The translations under genes and the position numbers were made by a program. From the NCBI GenBank assembly GCA_910575725.1, contig CAJTFE010000002.1, positions 62,001 through 126,000 of the forward strand: a stretch of 64,000 nucleotides of DNA, in the 5' to 3' direction. The notes under the pieces are model-generated. The model did not search any database, was not told the origin of the DNA, and saw only the letters and a program-made list of their open reading frames with translations. This document shows positions 15,173-24,286 of the stretch, piece after piece (within the stretch, counting starts at the first letter, position 1; each line of letters begins with the position of its first letter). Source of the stretch: Clostridia bacterium. GTDB taxonomy: Bacteria; Bacillota; Clostridia; Lachnospirales; Lachnospiraceae.

Positions 15173-18154
15173 TTACCGAATCCATTTTTTCAACGCATCT
15201 TCCAATTTCTCAATGTCCACCGGCTTCGAAATATGCCCGTTCATTCCGGACTCCTCTGCTTTACGGATATCGTCCGCAAAAGCATCCGCCGTCATAGCAA
15301 TAATGGGAATCTCCTTCAAGTCCTCCCTGTCGGAAGCCCGGATGGCCTTCGCCGCCTCATAACCGTTCATCACCGGCATCTGAATATCCATGAAGATCAA
15401 GTCAAAATATCCCGGCTCATGCTCCTGCACGCACTGCACCGCAAGCTCCCCATTCAGCGCCTGCTCCACCTGAATGCCGACCACATCCAGAAGCTCTGTA
15501 GCAACCTCGATATTCAGCTCATTATCCTCCACCAGAAGCACCCGTTTCCCGGAGAAATCCTCCTGCTGGAAGGCCTCAAGGGCCGTAATCTCCTTTTCCT
15601 CGCCGCCAAAGCCCAGAACCTCCTTAAGCACCCTGGTCAGCCTGGACTTAAACAGCGGCTTTTCAATAAAGGCATCCACACCGGCTTCTAAAGCCTCTGC
15701 CTCAATATCCGACCAGTCATAGGCGGAGAGAATAATAATCGGAATCTCGTCCCCTACCACCCTGCGAATCTCTTTTGTCGTATCCACGCCGTCCTTTTTT
15801 GGCATATTCCAGTCGAGAATCACCACCGAGAAGTCTTTTCCTGCTTCCCTGGCTTCTACAATCCGCTTTACGGCTGAATCTCCGTCAAGGACATACTCCG
15901 CCTCCATCTGAAGGCTCTTTAAAATATCGCAGGCGCTCTCACAGGATGCCTTCTCATCGTCCACCACAAGCACCGGAAGGGAAACAAAAGAATCCAGATC
16001 CTCCTGGGTAATGTTATCAAACTTCAGATAAACGGTTACGGTAAACTTAGAACCCTCGCCAAGGGTACTCTCCACCTTAATATCCCCGTTCATCATCCGG
16101 GCAATATTCACCGCAATGGCCATGCCAAGGCCCGTTCCCTCGATCTTGCCGGTACGGGAATCCGCCGCCCTGGAAAAAGGCTCAAAGATCTTATCAATGT
16201 ACTCCTTCGCCATACCGATGCCCGTATCCTCAAAGGTGAATTCATAGCATCCGCTGCCCTCGATATGAGAAGGCTTTTCCTCAATGTGGATACTGATCCG
16301 GCCGCCCACAGGCGTAAACTTAATGGCGTTCCCCATAATATTCATAAAGATCTGCTGCAGACGCTGCTCGTCTCCCACCACATCCTCATGCTCAAGTTTT
16401 GCAATACTGGCGCCAAGCTCCAGGTTCTTGGCCTCCATCTGGGTATGAAACACAGTCATCAGACTTTCAATGGTATCCGACAGGTTAAAGGAGCTTTCCG
16501 TAAGGCTGACCTTTCCGCTCTCAATGCGGCTCATGTCCAGAACCTCGTTAATCAATCCCAGAAGATGCTTGCTGGAAAGGGTAATCTTGCCCAAAGCATC
16601 TATCACACGTTCCTTTTCGTCAATGTGCATTCCGGCAACTGCCGTCATGCCCAGAATGGCATTCATAGGCGTACGGATATCGTGGCTCATCCTGGACAGG
16701 AAATCACTCTTTGCTTGATTGGCAGACTCTGCCCGTTCCGCTGCCAGCGCCAGCATTTCATTCTGCCGCTCTTCCTTGTGAATAATCTCGTCAATGCTGC
16801 GGACAGCCAATGTAATGGCCGCAGGACCCTCCTCTCTCATCTCCGCCACGGTAATCGCCGCACAGCACCACTCAAAGTCTCCGTCGGGATCCCTCCGCCT
16901 ATACCGGAACTCTACGTAATCCTCCGTCTCCAGCTGCTTTAATATATTGGACAGCTTCAGAAACTCTTCCAGCTGCTGAAGGTATTCCTCCCCGATAATC
17001 CCCGTCTCAAAACGGCTTGATACAAATTCCGTATTGTAATCGCCGCACTCGGAGGCCATGCCCCGATGAGGATAGAGCATCTCATAGGTGCCTTTTTCCA
17101 CATCAATATAGTAGATGGCCCGGTAAGCCCTTGCCGTACCGTTCATGGCATTCTGGTAGATCCGGTTCCGATCCGCCATCTTATCCCGTTCCTCCATCAA
17201 AAGCTGGCTCCGCTTCTCATGTCTGTAATCGTGGAATGCCTGGAAAATAACAAGCGCAAGGCCCAGAAGTACCAGTATAATGATTATGTAGTTAAAAGTA
17301 TCCACACCAGATAGAATCTCATCCTTAGGTATGGTTAAGATAGCAGTCCATCCGTTGTCCATCTGATGGAAATAAACATTCCGGGTGACTCCCTCCAGAG
17401 CGATCACATTTTCCAAAACCTGGTTTTCCATCTCCCCGTCTGCAAGCTCCATAAATCCGTCCACCAGCTCCTGGAAATCCTCATATTCATAATCCAGAGG
17501 GGACTTATAATAAAGAAGCGTTCCCTCCCTGCCCAGAAGGTAATAGGCTGCGTCCTTGGGCAGCTTCATACTTTCATTGTTCCGTTCAAAACAAGAAAAC
17601 ATAATGTCAATAGCCAGAAAGCTTCCTGTAGAGGGAACGGCCTTACACATAGTCACCACCGGCAGGCCCGTCACCTCGTCCGTGTAGGCGGAGGAGATAT
17701 AGATGTCGCCGTCTGCTTCCATAGCGCCCTTGTAATAATCCCGTTCCTCCACATTGAAATCATCCATGGCCTCGATCCGGGGATCATTAGATATCATCCT
17801 CGTACCGCCCATGGCTTTTCCGTAGATCTGGATATTCTCGTGCCCGTACAGATCCGTCAGCCCGTTCATAAAAGGATACAGTCCCTCCCGAAGCTCCTCC
17901 AAAGTGACATTGTCCTTCTCCCGCTCCTCCACGTATTTGACGCTGATAGTCAGAATAGACTCGCAGGTACTGATATTGCCTTCCTCTGCGGAGGAATAAT
18001 TCTCCACCAGAGTTAAGCCCATTTTGTTAGTATTCTCCATTAAAGAATTGCGCAGAATGTGGGTGCACAACACCACCAGACAGATAAACATGCCCAGCAG
18101 AATGATATTGTTGCGCATTTTTCTCAGTAATTGTTTCTTCTTGCTTCTACTCAT
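15173..18154 (-). CDS. hybrid sensor histidine kinase with two receiver domains
   Basis: 993 residues from the ATG at 18154 (AAAGG upstream; an earlier ATG at 18181 lacks a site). Order: TM near the N-terminus (NIILLGMFICLVVLCTHIL), an extracellular sensor of about 250 residues with Cache-like sequence, a second TM (FNYIIIILVLLGLALVIF), a PAS-like linker, HisKA with H-box SRMSHDIRTPMNAILG, HATPase with GIGMAKEYIDKIFEPF and GTGLGMAIA, then receiver 1 (VLVVDDEK, phospho-Asp in VILDWNMP) and receiver 2 (VLLVEDNELN, phospho-Asp in IFMDIQMPVMNG). No HPt domain or cognate output regulator is adjacent. The ligand is unknown. Confidence 0.95.
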   Translation of the reverse strand: MSRSKKKQLLRKMRNNIILLGMFICLVVLCTHILRNSLMENTNKMGLTLVENYSSAEEGNISTCESILTISVKYVEEREKDNVTLEELREGLYPFMNGLTDLYGHENIQIYGKAMGGTRMISNDPRIEAMDDFNVEERDYYKGAMEADGDIYISSAYTDEVTGLPVVTMCKAVPSTGSFLAIDIMFSCFERNNESMKLPKDAAYYLLGREGTLLYYKSPLDYEYEDFQELVDGFMELADGEMENQVLENVIALEGVTRNVYFHQMDNGWTAILTIPKDEILSGVDTFNYIIIILVLLGLALVIFQAFHDYRHEKRSQLLMEERDKMADRNRIYQNAMNGTARAYRAIYYIDVEKGTYEMLYPHRGMASECGDYNTEFVSSRFETGIIGEEYLQQLEEFLKLSNILKQLETEDYVEFRYRRRDPDGDFEWCCAAITVAEMREEGPAAITLAVRSIDEIIHKEERQNEMLALAAERAESANQAKSDFLSRMSHDIRTPMNAILGMTAVAGMHIDEKERVIDALGKITLSSKHLLGLINEVLDMSRIESGKVSLTESSFNLSDTIESLMTVFHTQMEAKNLELGASIAKLEHEDVVGDEQRLQQIFMNIMGNAIKFTPVGGRISIHIEEKPSHIEGSGCYEFTFEDTGIGMAKEYIDKIFEPFSRAADSRTGKIEGTGLGMAIAVNIARMMNGDIKVESTLGEGSKFTVTVYLKFDNITQEDLDSFVSLPVLVVDDEKASCESACDILKSLQMEAEYVLDGDSAVKRIVEAREAGKDFSVVILDWNMPKKDGVDTTKEIRRVVGDEIPIIILSAYDWSDIEAEALEAGVDAFIEKPLFKSRLTRVLKEVLGFGGEEKEITALEAFQQEDFSGKRVLLVEDNELNIEVATELLDVVGIQVEQALNGELAVQCVQEHEPGYFDLIFMDIQMPVMNGYEAAKAIRASDREDLKEIPIIAMTADAFADDIRKAEESGMNGHISKPVDIEKLEDALKKWIR

Positions 18155-18428
18155 CTCGATCGTTACCTTTCGGGAATTCATTCTACTTTATTACTAGGTA
18201 TATTTTACATGGTGTAGAGCGGAAAAGCAATCCCCATTCAAACGCAATTAAATAAATTGTGTGAATTTACCGAAATTTTTAACGGCTTTCTTTTTTGAAA
18301 CCAGCAGACTCCGGCCGGTCTTCTTTTCAAAAAATTGAGAGAATAACCCTCCGCACTTTCGGGAAAATTGATAACAGGCGCACGATCTGCCCAACAATCT
18401 GAGACAAGGATAATATGGAGGTGTTGTT

Positions 18429-18638
18429 GTGAATAAAACATTGGATATTCTGGCCCTCACAATCGGTATCGTCGGTGCTCTGAACTGGGGGTTGATTGGA
18501 TTTTTCAACTTTAATCTCGTTCAGTTTATTTTCGGATCCGGAGGACTGGCGCGGATTATTTATGCACTGGTAGGTATCTGTGCAGTGTACCTCTTGACCT
18601 TTTATGGAAAGACGGGTAAGGTTTCTTATGAGCAATAA
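18429..18638 (+). CDS. DUF378 small membrane protein
   Basis: 69 residues starting at a GTG preceded by GGAGG. Two predicted membrane helices flank a short loop: TIGIVGALNWGLIGFF, whose GALNWGL motif is typical of DUF378 (YuzA-like) proteins, and ARIIYALVGICAVYLLTF. Function unknown. A hairpin terminator follows at once, so it is a single-gene unit, divergent from the histidine kinase. Confidence 0.85.
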   Translation: MNKTLDILALTIGIVGALNWGLIGFFNFNLVQFIFGSGGLARIIYALVGICAVYLLTFYGKTGKVSYEQ

Positions 18639-18655
18639 GACAGTGGGCTAAAAAG

Positions 18656-18693
18656 GTACGGGGCTGACGGCTTATTTTGCTGCAGCCCCGTAC
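18656..18693 (+). terminator. hairpin terminator after the DUF378 gene
   Basis: GTACGGGGCTG (18656-18666) pairs perfectly with CAGCCCCGTAC (18683-18693). The following CTTTAAGTTTTG is only a weak T-run. Confidence 0.6.
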
Positions 18694-18891
18694 ACTTTAA
18701 GTTTTGTCTCAGGCTTTCATGCTGCCTGTTTTCTTTTCAAAATCCCTCATTCACCAGCAAAATTCCCCTTTCATTGACAACCATGTATATTTATGGCAGA
18801 ATAAGTCAGTAAGCAGTCAAACCTATGCGAGACCCCCTATCGGACTTTTACGCCTGCAAACGTCCGCCATCATGGTAAGGAGCACTCAAAA

Positions 18892-20874
18892 ATGACAGTT
18901 CAAATACAAGCATTCCATAAAAAATCCATCTTAGCAAAGCTGAAAAAGCATCCCTGGACCGCAGCAGCAGCTCTTGTATGCCTGCTGCTTCTTCTCTTTC
19001 CGCCTCTGGTATGTATGGAGCTTCGGATCAACTACAGCGATCCCGGGTATACAGAAGGAGAGACCTTCAAAGTCCTCACCTCCCACCGGGAAGACACCAT
19101 TCCGTTCAGCGGTCTTCAGGCAACCTATGCCCGGACAGGCCAGAGCCGCATTTATTTTCTGGACTATCTGTATCGGAAAGGAAGCTATGTGCGCCGGCTG
19201 GATCCGGCCGACACGGACAAGATTCCCCTGATAAGCATCCGTTCTGTAGAGATCCGCTGCAACGGCATTTTGGGGGGAGTTTTGGAAGGACAGGCCTTGT
19301 ATGATGCCTTTACCCCCAACGAGCAGGTGGAAATGGCTCTCAGCCCGGAAGGAAATCTGGATCTTCTCATAAGCGGAAACGACTCCCAGCTCTTTCCCAC
19401 CGATTCCTTCCGCAGGCTTTATACGCACACAGCCCTCCTATATTCCAGAATCGGCATTTTGTACCTGTTCCTCTTTACGGCTGCCGTCCTTCTTCTCAGC
19501 CGGCTCTATGGAAGGATCCGAAAAAGCCGGAAGGAAGAATGGCATCTGGATATCAGCGACGTTATTCTGTGGCTGGCTGCCGCAGGAGCTGTGTGCCTTC
19601 TGATAACGGCTGTATTTACGGGCGATCACAGAAAAAATCCGGATGAGTGGGAAAGCCGGGATGCCATCCGCTACTACGTGGATCATAACCTTCCGCCGGA
19701 TATCCGCAGCCCCGAGGCGCTTCCCACTGTGGGAACCTACGGAACCACCCGGCTCTCGGAGTTTAATCCTTACTACTTTTATGCCGGAAAGCTGGCCTCC
19801 GTCATTTCCTGTGTTCACAAGGAGCGCGTGTTCGGCCTGTGCCTGGGAATCGCCCTCTTCCTTTTCTGTCTGCTGAATGCCCGGAAGAACCGTTACCTGC
19901 TGGCGGCCTGTTTTCTGACGCCGCAGCTGTGGTATCTCTATGCATATGCCACCTCCGACGCCCTTGACTACCTGGTATCCGTCCTTGTGCTTTACCAGCT
20001 GGCCAATCCAAAAAGTATGCTGAACCGCCTGGTCGAGAGGGAGGTAAAGAAAACCGATATTTTCCGCATCCTGCTCCTGGGTACGATGTTTGCCCACGTA
20101 TTGATGGCCAAAGCCAATTTTTACATGATTCTCATTTATGCCTTCCTGATGCTGCTGCCTCCCCTTCTGGAAGCAAAGGCGGACAGGCGGAGCGAACGGT
20201 TCAAGGCTTATCTGTGGATTCTGCTGGCGGCTCTTTGTATCTTCGGAATCCGCCTGAGCTTTGAATTTGCCCACTACGGCTTTCAGAGAAATGAGGTCAT
20301 CCTGGAGGTGCAGAATGCACTGGGCGCTTATGAGCTGCGTCCCTCCACGCCGCCCCAGGAACAGGCGCCGGAATTCGCCATGTACAACAAGGGCGTTTCC
20401 TTCCTGGATTTCCTGACAAAATACAATTTCCACGGACAGCTCTTTAAGTCCTCCGTGGGCGTGTACGGCGGCATGAATGTCTATGCCCATGGGTGGTATT
20501 ATCCGGCCATGGCCCTCCTTTACCTCCTTCTGTATGCGGGAATTGGCGTATATGTGTGGCAAAAGGCTTCCCCTGAGTGGACGGAGGCCCTTGAAAAGGC
20601 TTCTCTCAAGGCCCAGCGCCGGAAGCGGATTGCCTGGGGACTTCTTCATGCCTCTGCCTTCGTGTCTTACCTGCTGGTGGTGTACAATGGATTTTTTGTG
20701 GACTTTCAGCCCCAGGGACGGTATATGCTTCCGGTATTTGTTCTGGCGGCTCATGCCGCCTCCCTGGATGAGCGGATCACAAAAAGCCGGTGGTTTAACC
20801 TGCTTCTGGTGATCACGGCAGTCCTGTCCCTGTATTCCTTTGCAATGGGGATTCCGCAGCTGCGTGAGGTCTGA
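18892..20874 (+). CDS. DUF2142 multi-pass membrane protein
   Basis: 660 residues. A membrane anchor at residues 24-42 (AAAALVCLLLLLFPPLV) is followed by an exposed domain of about 150 residues, then around ten hydrophobic helices. The overall plan, with DDxxH-like polar segments after the second helix (FTGDHRKNPDEWESRDAIRYYVDHN), matches DUF2142, a family with the topology of lipid-linked-sugar glycosyltransferases and usually found in envelope polysaccharide settings. No such cluster surrounds it here. The activity is unproven. A strong bidirectional hairpin follows the stop. Confidence 0.75.
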   Translation: MTVQIQAFHKKSILAKLKKHPWTAAAALVCLLLLLFPPLVCMELRINYSDPGYTEGETFKVLTSHREDTIPFSGLQATYARTGQSRIYFLDYLYRKGSYVRRLDPADTDKIPLISIRSVEIRCNGILGGVLEGQALYDAFTPNEQVEMALSPEGNLDLLISGNDSQLFPTDSFRRLYTHTALLYSRIGILYLFLFTAAVLLLSRLYGRIRKSRKEEWHLDISDVILWLAAAGAVCLLITAVFTGDHRKNPDEWESRDAIRYYVDHNLPPDIRSPEALPTVGTYGTTRLSEFNPYYFYAGKLASVISCVHKERVFGLCLGIALFLFCLLNARKNRYLLAACFLTPQLWYLYAYATSDALDYLVSVLVLYQLANPKSMLNRLVEREVKKTDIFRILLLGTMFAHVLMAKANFYMILIYAFLMLLPPLLEAKADRRSERFKAYLWILLAALCIFGIRLSFEFAHYGFQRNEVILEVQNALGAYELRPSTPPQEQAPEFAMYNKGVSFLDFLTKYNFHGQLFKSSVGVYGGMNVYAHGWYYPAMALLYLLLYAGIGVYVWQKASPEWTEALEKASLKAQRRKRIAWGLLHASAFVSYLLVVYNGFFVDFQPQGRYMLPVFVLAAHAASLDERITKSRWFNLLLVITAVLSLYSFAMGIPQLREV

Positions 20875-20883
20875 ATCATTTAA

Positions 20884-20987
20884 AAGGATGCCGCAAGCCC
20901 TTTTTTCTGCTTTTCCCTCTCTCATTTTGTCTTGTTTACAAAAAGAGAGAGGGAAATTGCGGCTAGGGCTTCCGGCATCCTTTTTCA
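20884..20987. terminator. large bidirectional terminator
   Basis: AGGATGCCG...AAGCCCT near 20886-20902 pairs with AGGGCTT...CGGCATCCT near 20966-20983, and an inner stem CCCTCTCTC/GAGAGAGGG closes the loop; T-runs lie on both sides. It serves the converging DUF2142 gene and the spore coat genes. Confidence 0.8.
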
Positions 20988-21030
20988 TACTTCAGACTAT
21001 TTTATGCTTCCCCCTTCTGAGCCTCTGGGC

Positions 21031-21285
21031 TTACATCACACTCTGGGTAAAGAGAGACTTCACATGCTGTACCTCTTCCTCGGTGGCTTTGGAAGCCGGT
21101 ACATAGTACTGCTTGGCCCGGGCAATCTGATAGAGCTCCTCCTGGGACATCTCGCACTTGTTCCGCAGATCCTTTAAGGTCTGTTTAAGTCTGGGCTCCT
21201 CGGTCTGAGGAATCATTTCGCTGAACATCTTTAACTCTCCGTTGATACCGACCAGGGTATCTGCTACCATTGTCTTCTCATTCAT
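21031..21285 (-). CDS. spore coat protein, CotF-like
   Basis: 84 residues of mostly helical sequence: KTMVADTLVGINGELKMF and EMSQEELYQIARAKQYYVPA. The YQ-A-KQYYVPA pattern and size fit the small coat F (CotF) family of spore coat proteins in Clostridia. It follows the other coat gene with a 12-bp gap, so both probably form one unit. Sporulation-specific expression is inferred from the family; no sigma-K or sigma-E promoter was identified. Confidence 0.75.
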   Translation of the reverse strand: MNEKTMVADTLVGINGELKMFSEMIPQTEEPRLKQTLKDLRNKCEMSQEELYQIARAKQYYVPASKATEEEVQHVKSLFTQSVM

Positions 21286-21297
21286 TTTCGCACCCTC

Positions 21298-21486
21298 CTA
21301 ACCTAAGAACTGCATCAGCTGCTGCTTGTTTTCCTTGGCAGACTGGGCTGCCTTCTGGAAAAACTGCTTTACCTGCTGATCTGTGGCATTGTTGGCATAA
21401 TCGTTCATTTTACAGTGGGTGGTGTCGTAGCCTCCGATGAGATGGCGAAGGTTCTGTACATCCAGTTCAGATAATTCCGATCTCAT
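21298..21486 (-). CDS. small spore coat protein, CotF-related
   Basis: 62 residues from the ATG at 21486 (MRSELSELDVQNLRHLIGG), chosen because AGGAGG precedes it. The sequence CKMNDYANNATDQQVKQFF and the all-helical Gln- and Lys-rich end resemble the companion small coat proteins normally encoded beside CotF-like genes. Its ribosome binding site is the terminal segment of palindromic repeat A (21501-21607). Upstream gene of a two-gene unit. Confidence 0.7.
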   Translation of the reverse strand: MRSELSELDVQNLRHLIGGYDTTHCKMNDYANNATDQQVKQFFQKAAQSAKENKQQLMQFLG

Positions 21487-21500
21487 AAAAAAATACCTCC

Positions 21501-21607
21501 TATTCCAGTTCCGTAATATCCTATCCAGTACACCCGTATGAAATCTATTTCCAGTCACAGATGCATGTGCCTGTAAATCGATTTGTGCATTGTAAGGAAT
21601 ATTACTG
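21501..21607. repeat. palindromic repeat family A, copy 2
   Basis: 107 bp matching 9911-10016: the same outer TATTCCAGTTCCGTAATATCC-like start, an inner CTGTAAATCGATTTGTGCA block identical to copy 1, and a terminal ATATTACTG. Again the minus-strand end provides the GGAATAGGAGG in front of a gene (the coat protein at 21486). Confidence 0.85.
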
Positions 21608-21698
21608 TTTCCAGTTCCCTGCCCAAAATGATTTTTGAACAGTTATTAACAGTATCCCGATCCGGAGGTGTTTTTATGCGGATTCTCCATAGACAAAG

Positions 21699-21724
21699 TT
21701 TGCCTGCCCTTAAGGGCAGGCAAA
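21699..21724. terminator. perfect 13-bp stem downstream of glgA
   Basis: TTTGCCTGCCCTT is followed without a gap by its exact complement AAGGGCAGGCAAA. It lies 30 bp after the glgA stop. The T-runs are weak on either side, so termination is likely but not certain. Confidence 0.55.
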
Positions 21725-21753
21725 TATCTTAATTTTAATCAAAATTTTCCAAA

Positions 21754-23196
21754 TTAGCCGGCTAACCAGTTGTATAATTCTTCATATTTTTTCGCAGAAG
21801 CGCCCCAGGAGAAGTCAACGGCCATAGCCCGGTCTACAATCTTGTTCCACTCACGCTTCTTGTCGTAGTAAACGCTCTCTGCATAACGGATGGTGTGAAG
21901 CATCTCATGGGCGTTGTAGTTGAGGAAGCTGAAGCCCGTTCCCGTGCTCTCATACTCGTTGTAGGGCTCTACCGTATCCTTCAGTCCGCCTGTCTCCCGG
22001 ACAATGGGCACGGTGCCGTACCGAAGGCTCATCAGCTGGCTCAAGCCGCAGGGCTCAAACTGGGACGGCATAAGGAACGCATCGCAGGAACCGTATATCT
22101 TATGTGACATCGCCTCGGAATAGAAGATGTTGGCCGACACCTTCCCCTGATACTTCCAGGCAAAGTGACGGAACATATTCTCGTACCGCTCCTCGCCGGT
22201 TCCGAGTACGACCAGCTGAATCTCATCCTGACATAGCTCATCCATAACATAGGCAATCAGATCGAAGCCCTTCTGATCCGTCAGACGGGATACCACGCCC
22301 AGCATCATCTTCTTGGGATCTACTTCCAGCCCCAGCTCCGCCTGAAGAGCCGTCTTATTCTTTACCTTTTCCTTCCTAAAGTTCACGGCATTGTAATTCT
22401 TCGCCAGAAACTTGTCGGTCTCCGGATTGTACTCCTCGTAATCAATGCCGTTGACAATTCCGCGAAGGGAGTTGGCCCTTGCGTTCATAAGGCCGTCCAG
22501 ATGCTCGCCGTAATAGGGCATCTTGATCTCCTCCGCATAAGTCTCGCTTACGGTGGTCACTGCGTCCGAATAAACAATACCGCCCTTCAAGTAGTTGGCG
22601 TCTCCATAAGCCTCCAGCTTATCCGGCGCGAAATAAGAGATGGATAGTCCGGTAATGTCGCGCACCGTCTTCATATCCCACACGCCCTGGAACTTCAGAT
22701 TATGGATGGTCATAATCGTCTTGATTCCCTGGAAAAACGGATTGTTCTGGAAGGAATCGTTCAGAAATACCGGAACAAGCCCCGTCTGCCAGTCATGGCA
22801 GTGGATAATATCCGGCCGGAAATCCAGTGAGGGGAGGGCTGAGATAGCTGCCTTGGAGAAAAATGCAAACTTCTCAATGTCCTCATAAATGTTCCCGTAA
22901 GGCTTGGCGCCTGCAAAATAGTACTCATTATCAACAAAATAGAACTTTACGCCCTCATATTCCATCTCCAGAATTCCCACATACTGGCTCCGCCATGCGA
23001 GATTCATGTAGAAATGTGTAACATATTTCATCTGATCCCGCCATTCCTGCTTGATACAGAGATATTTGGGAACCATCACCCGGATATCAAAATACTCTTT
23101 GTCAAAATACTTCGGCAGAGATCCCACTACGTCTGCCAGACCTCCTGTCTTAATGAAGGGTACCGCTTCAGAAGCAACAAATAATATCTTTTTCAC
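21754..23196 (-). CDS. glgA: glycogen (starch) synthase, GT5
   Basis: 480 residues, full length. It adds glucose from ADP-glucose to glycogen. The N-terminal ADP-glucose site KTGGLADVVGSLPK is intact, as are the acceptor-side IIHCHDWQTGLVPVF and the GT-B C-terminal donor motif MPSQFEPCGLSQLMSLRYG. It is a single gene here, not next to glgC, glgB or glgP, with its own promoter at 23253-23281. Glycogen storage in sporulating clostridia is common, but no link to the adjacent spo0A gene can be read from the sequence. Confidence 0.97.
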   Translation of the reverse strand: MKKILFVASEAVPFIKTGGLADVVGSLPKYFDKEYFDIRVMVPKYLCIKQEWRDQMKYVTHFYMNLAWRSQYVGILEMEYEGVKFYFVDNEYYFAGAKPYGNIYEDIEKFAFFSKAAISALPSLDFRPDIIHCHDWQTGLVPVFLNDSFQNNPFFQGIKTIMTIHNLKFQGVWDMKTVRDITGLSISYFAPDKLEAYGDANYLKGGIVYSDAVTTVSETYAEEIKMPYYGEHLDGLMNARANSLRGIVNGIDYEEYNPETDKFLAKNYNAVNFRKEKVKNKTALQAELGLEVDPKKMMLGVVSRLTDQKGFDLIAYVMDELCQDEIQLVVLGTGEERYENMFRHFAWKYQGKVSANIFYSEAMSHKIYGSCDAFLMPSQFEPCGLSQLMSLRYGTVPIVRETGGLKDTVEPYNEYESTGTGFSFLNYNAHEMLHTIRYAESVYYDKKREWNKIVDRAMAVDFSWGASAKKYEELYNWLAG

Positions 23197-23252
23197 CGTA
23201 TTTCCTCCCTATTTTCCCATACACCCATGGGTATTTGTAATATTTTATATTC

Positions 23253-23281
23253 ATTATACCTCAAACAGCGCATATTTGAAA
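23253..23281 (-). promoter_or_regulatory. predicted promoter of glgA
   Basis: On the minus strand: -35 TTTCAA (23281-23276), 17-bp spacer, -10 TATAAT (23258-23253). The leader then contains the short palindrome ACCCATGGGT. The -10 is consensus, the -35 moderate. Confidence 0.55.
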
Positions 23282-23308
23282 GGGAAATTTTCGCAAAAGC
23301 TACAAAGT

Positions 23309-24115
23309 TTATGATACTTTCGCTTTGTACTCCAGCCGGATCCGGTCGGAAATCAGCGCAATAAATTCGGAATTGGTCGGCTTCCCCTTCCCGGTACTGA
23401 CCGTATACCCGAACAGCTCGTCGATGGTATCCATCTTCCCCCTGCTCCAGGCCACCTCAATGGCATGGCGGATGGCCCGTTCCACCCGGCTGGGAGTGGT
23501 CTGATGGTTCTTGGCAATGGTGGGATAGAGCACCTTCGTAATGGAGCTCAGCATATCCATATCTTCCACAGACATCATAATGGCGTCTCTCAGATATTGG
23601 TAGCCCTTGATATGGGCCGGAACGCCTATCTCGTGAATCATATTGGTCACATCCGTCTCCAGATCCCGTGTCTCGTAAGGAAGCCGCTTCCGCTCGGACT
23701 CTCCCGGAGTTCTCACGGGATTCAGAATTTTTTCTCCCCGGTTCTGGATGCTTCTCAGCCTTCCAAGAAGCATTTCGTTATTAAAGGGCTTCATCATATA
23801 ATAGCTGGCTCCCAGGGAAAAGGCGTCCTCCGTCACATCCTCCTGCCCGATGGCGGAAAGAACAATAAAAGCCGGCTGTTTCTTCATCCCCTTATCCTCT
23901 TTCAGCTTTTCCAGCACTCCAAGCCCATCCATTCTGGGCATGATCAGATCCAGAAGCACCACGTCTGGCTGGCTTTTGCGTATCATTTCCACCGCATCCT
24001 CGCCGTTTCCCGCCGTACCTACAATCTCCATGCTGCTCTCACTGCGTATCATACTGTTCAGCAGCTCCACGATCCGTTCATTGTCATCCGCAATTGCAAC
24101 CTGTAATTTCTCCAT
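23309..24115 (-). CDS. spo0A: sporulation master regulator Spo0A
   Basis: 268 residues from the ATG at 24115, fixed by GGGAGG six bases upstream; an earlier in-frame ATG lacks a site. The receiver domain has the acidic pair in [12 protein letters not shown], the phospho-Asp in [16 protein letters not shown], and the Lys in MMKPFNNE. The C-terminal DNA-binding domain has the Spo0A signatures [16 protein letters not shown] and [18 protein letters not shown]. Phosphorylated Spo0A binds 0A boxes and starts sporulation. It lies downstream of spoIVB, the standard order, with its own promoter between the two. Confidence 0.98.
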   Translation of the reverse strand: MEKLQVAIADDNERIVELLNSMIRSESSMEIVGTAGNGEDAVEMIRKSQPDVVLLDLIMPRMDGLGVLEKLKEDKGMKKQPAFIVLSAIGQEDVTEDAFSLGASYYMMKPFNNEMLLGRLRSIQNRGEKILNPVRTPGESERKRLPYETRDLETDVTNMIHEIGVPAHIKGYQYLRDAIMMSVEDMDMLSSITKVLYPTIAKNHQTTPSRVERAIRHAIEVAWSRGKMDTIDELFGYTVSTGKGKPTNSEFIALISDRIRLEYKAKVS

Positions 24116-24194
24116 CTCAACCTCCCATATGTCTCTGTCCTTAAAACTGCCGGAAGCTTCTCCCGGCAATTTCCTTCTTACAGATGTTTGCTTA

Positions 24195-24233
24195 ACATGC
24201 TTACATTATAGACAGCATGTACCTGGGTTGCAA
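24195..24233 (-). promoter_or_regulatory. spo0A promoter with dyad over the -10
   Basis: On the minus strand: -35 TTGCAA (24233-24228), 17-bp spacer, -10 TATAAT (24210-24205). ACATGCT (24195-24201) and AGCATGT (24214-24220) form an inverted repeat that brackets the -10, which would be a natural operator. The binding protein is unknown. Confidence 0.6.
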
Positions 24234-24286
24234 TTTCTTTCTCTCCCCATTTTAAGACATGGCAGGACAGCTTTCGACGGATTCCT

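Noticed and set aside
19438-20988. 516-codon open frame on the minus strand
   Set aside because: Antisense to the DUF2142 gene, whose membrane-helix pattern and Shine-Dalgarno favour the plus strand.
21675-21731. Small plus-strand ORF with GGAGG before its ATG
   Set aside because: Only 18 codons, and it runs through the perfect hairpin after glgA; more likely chance.
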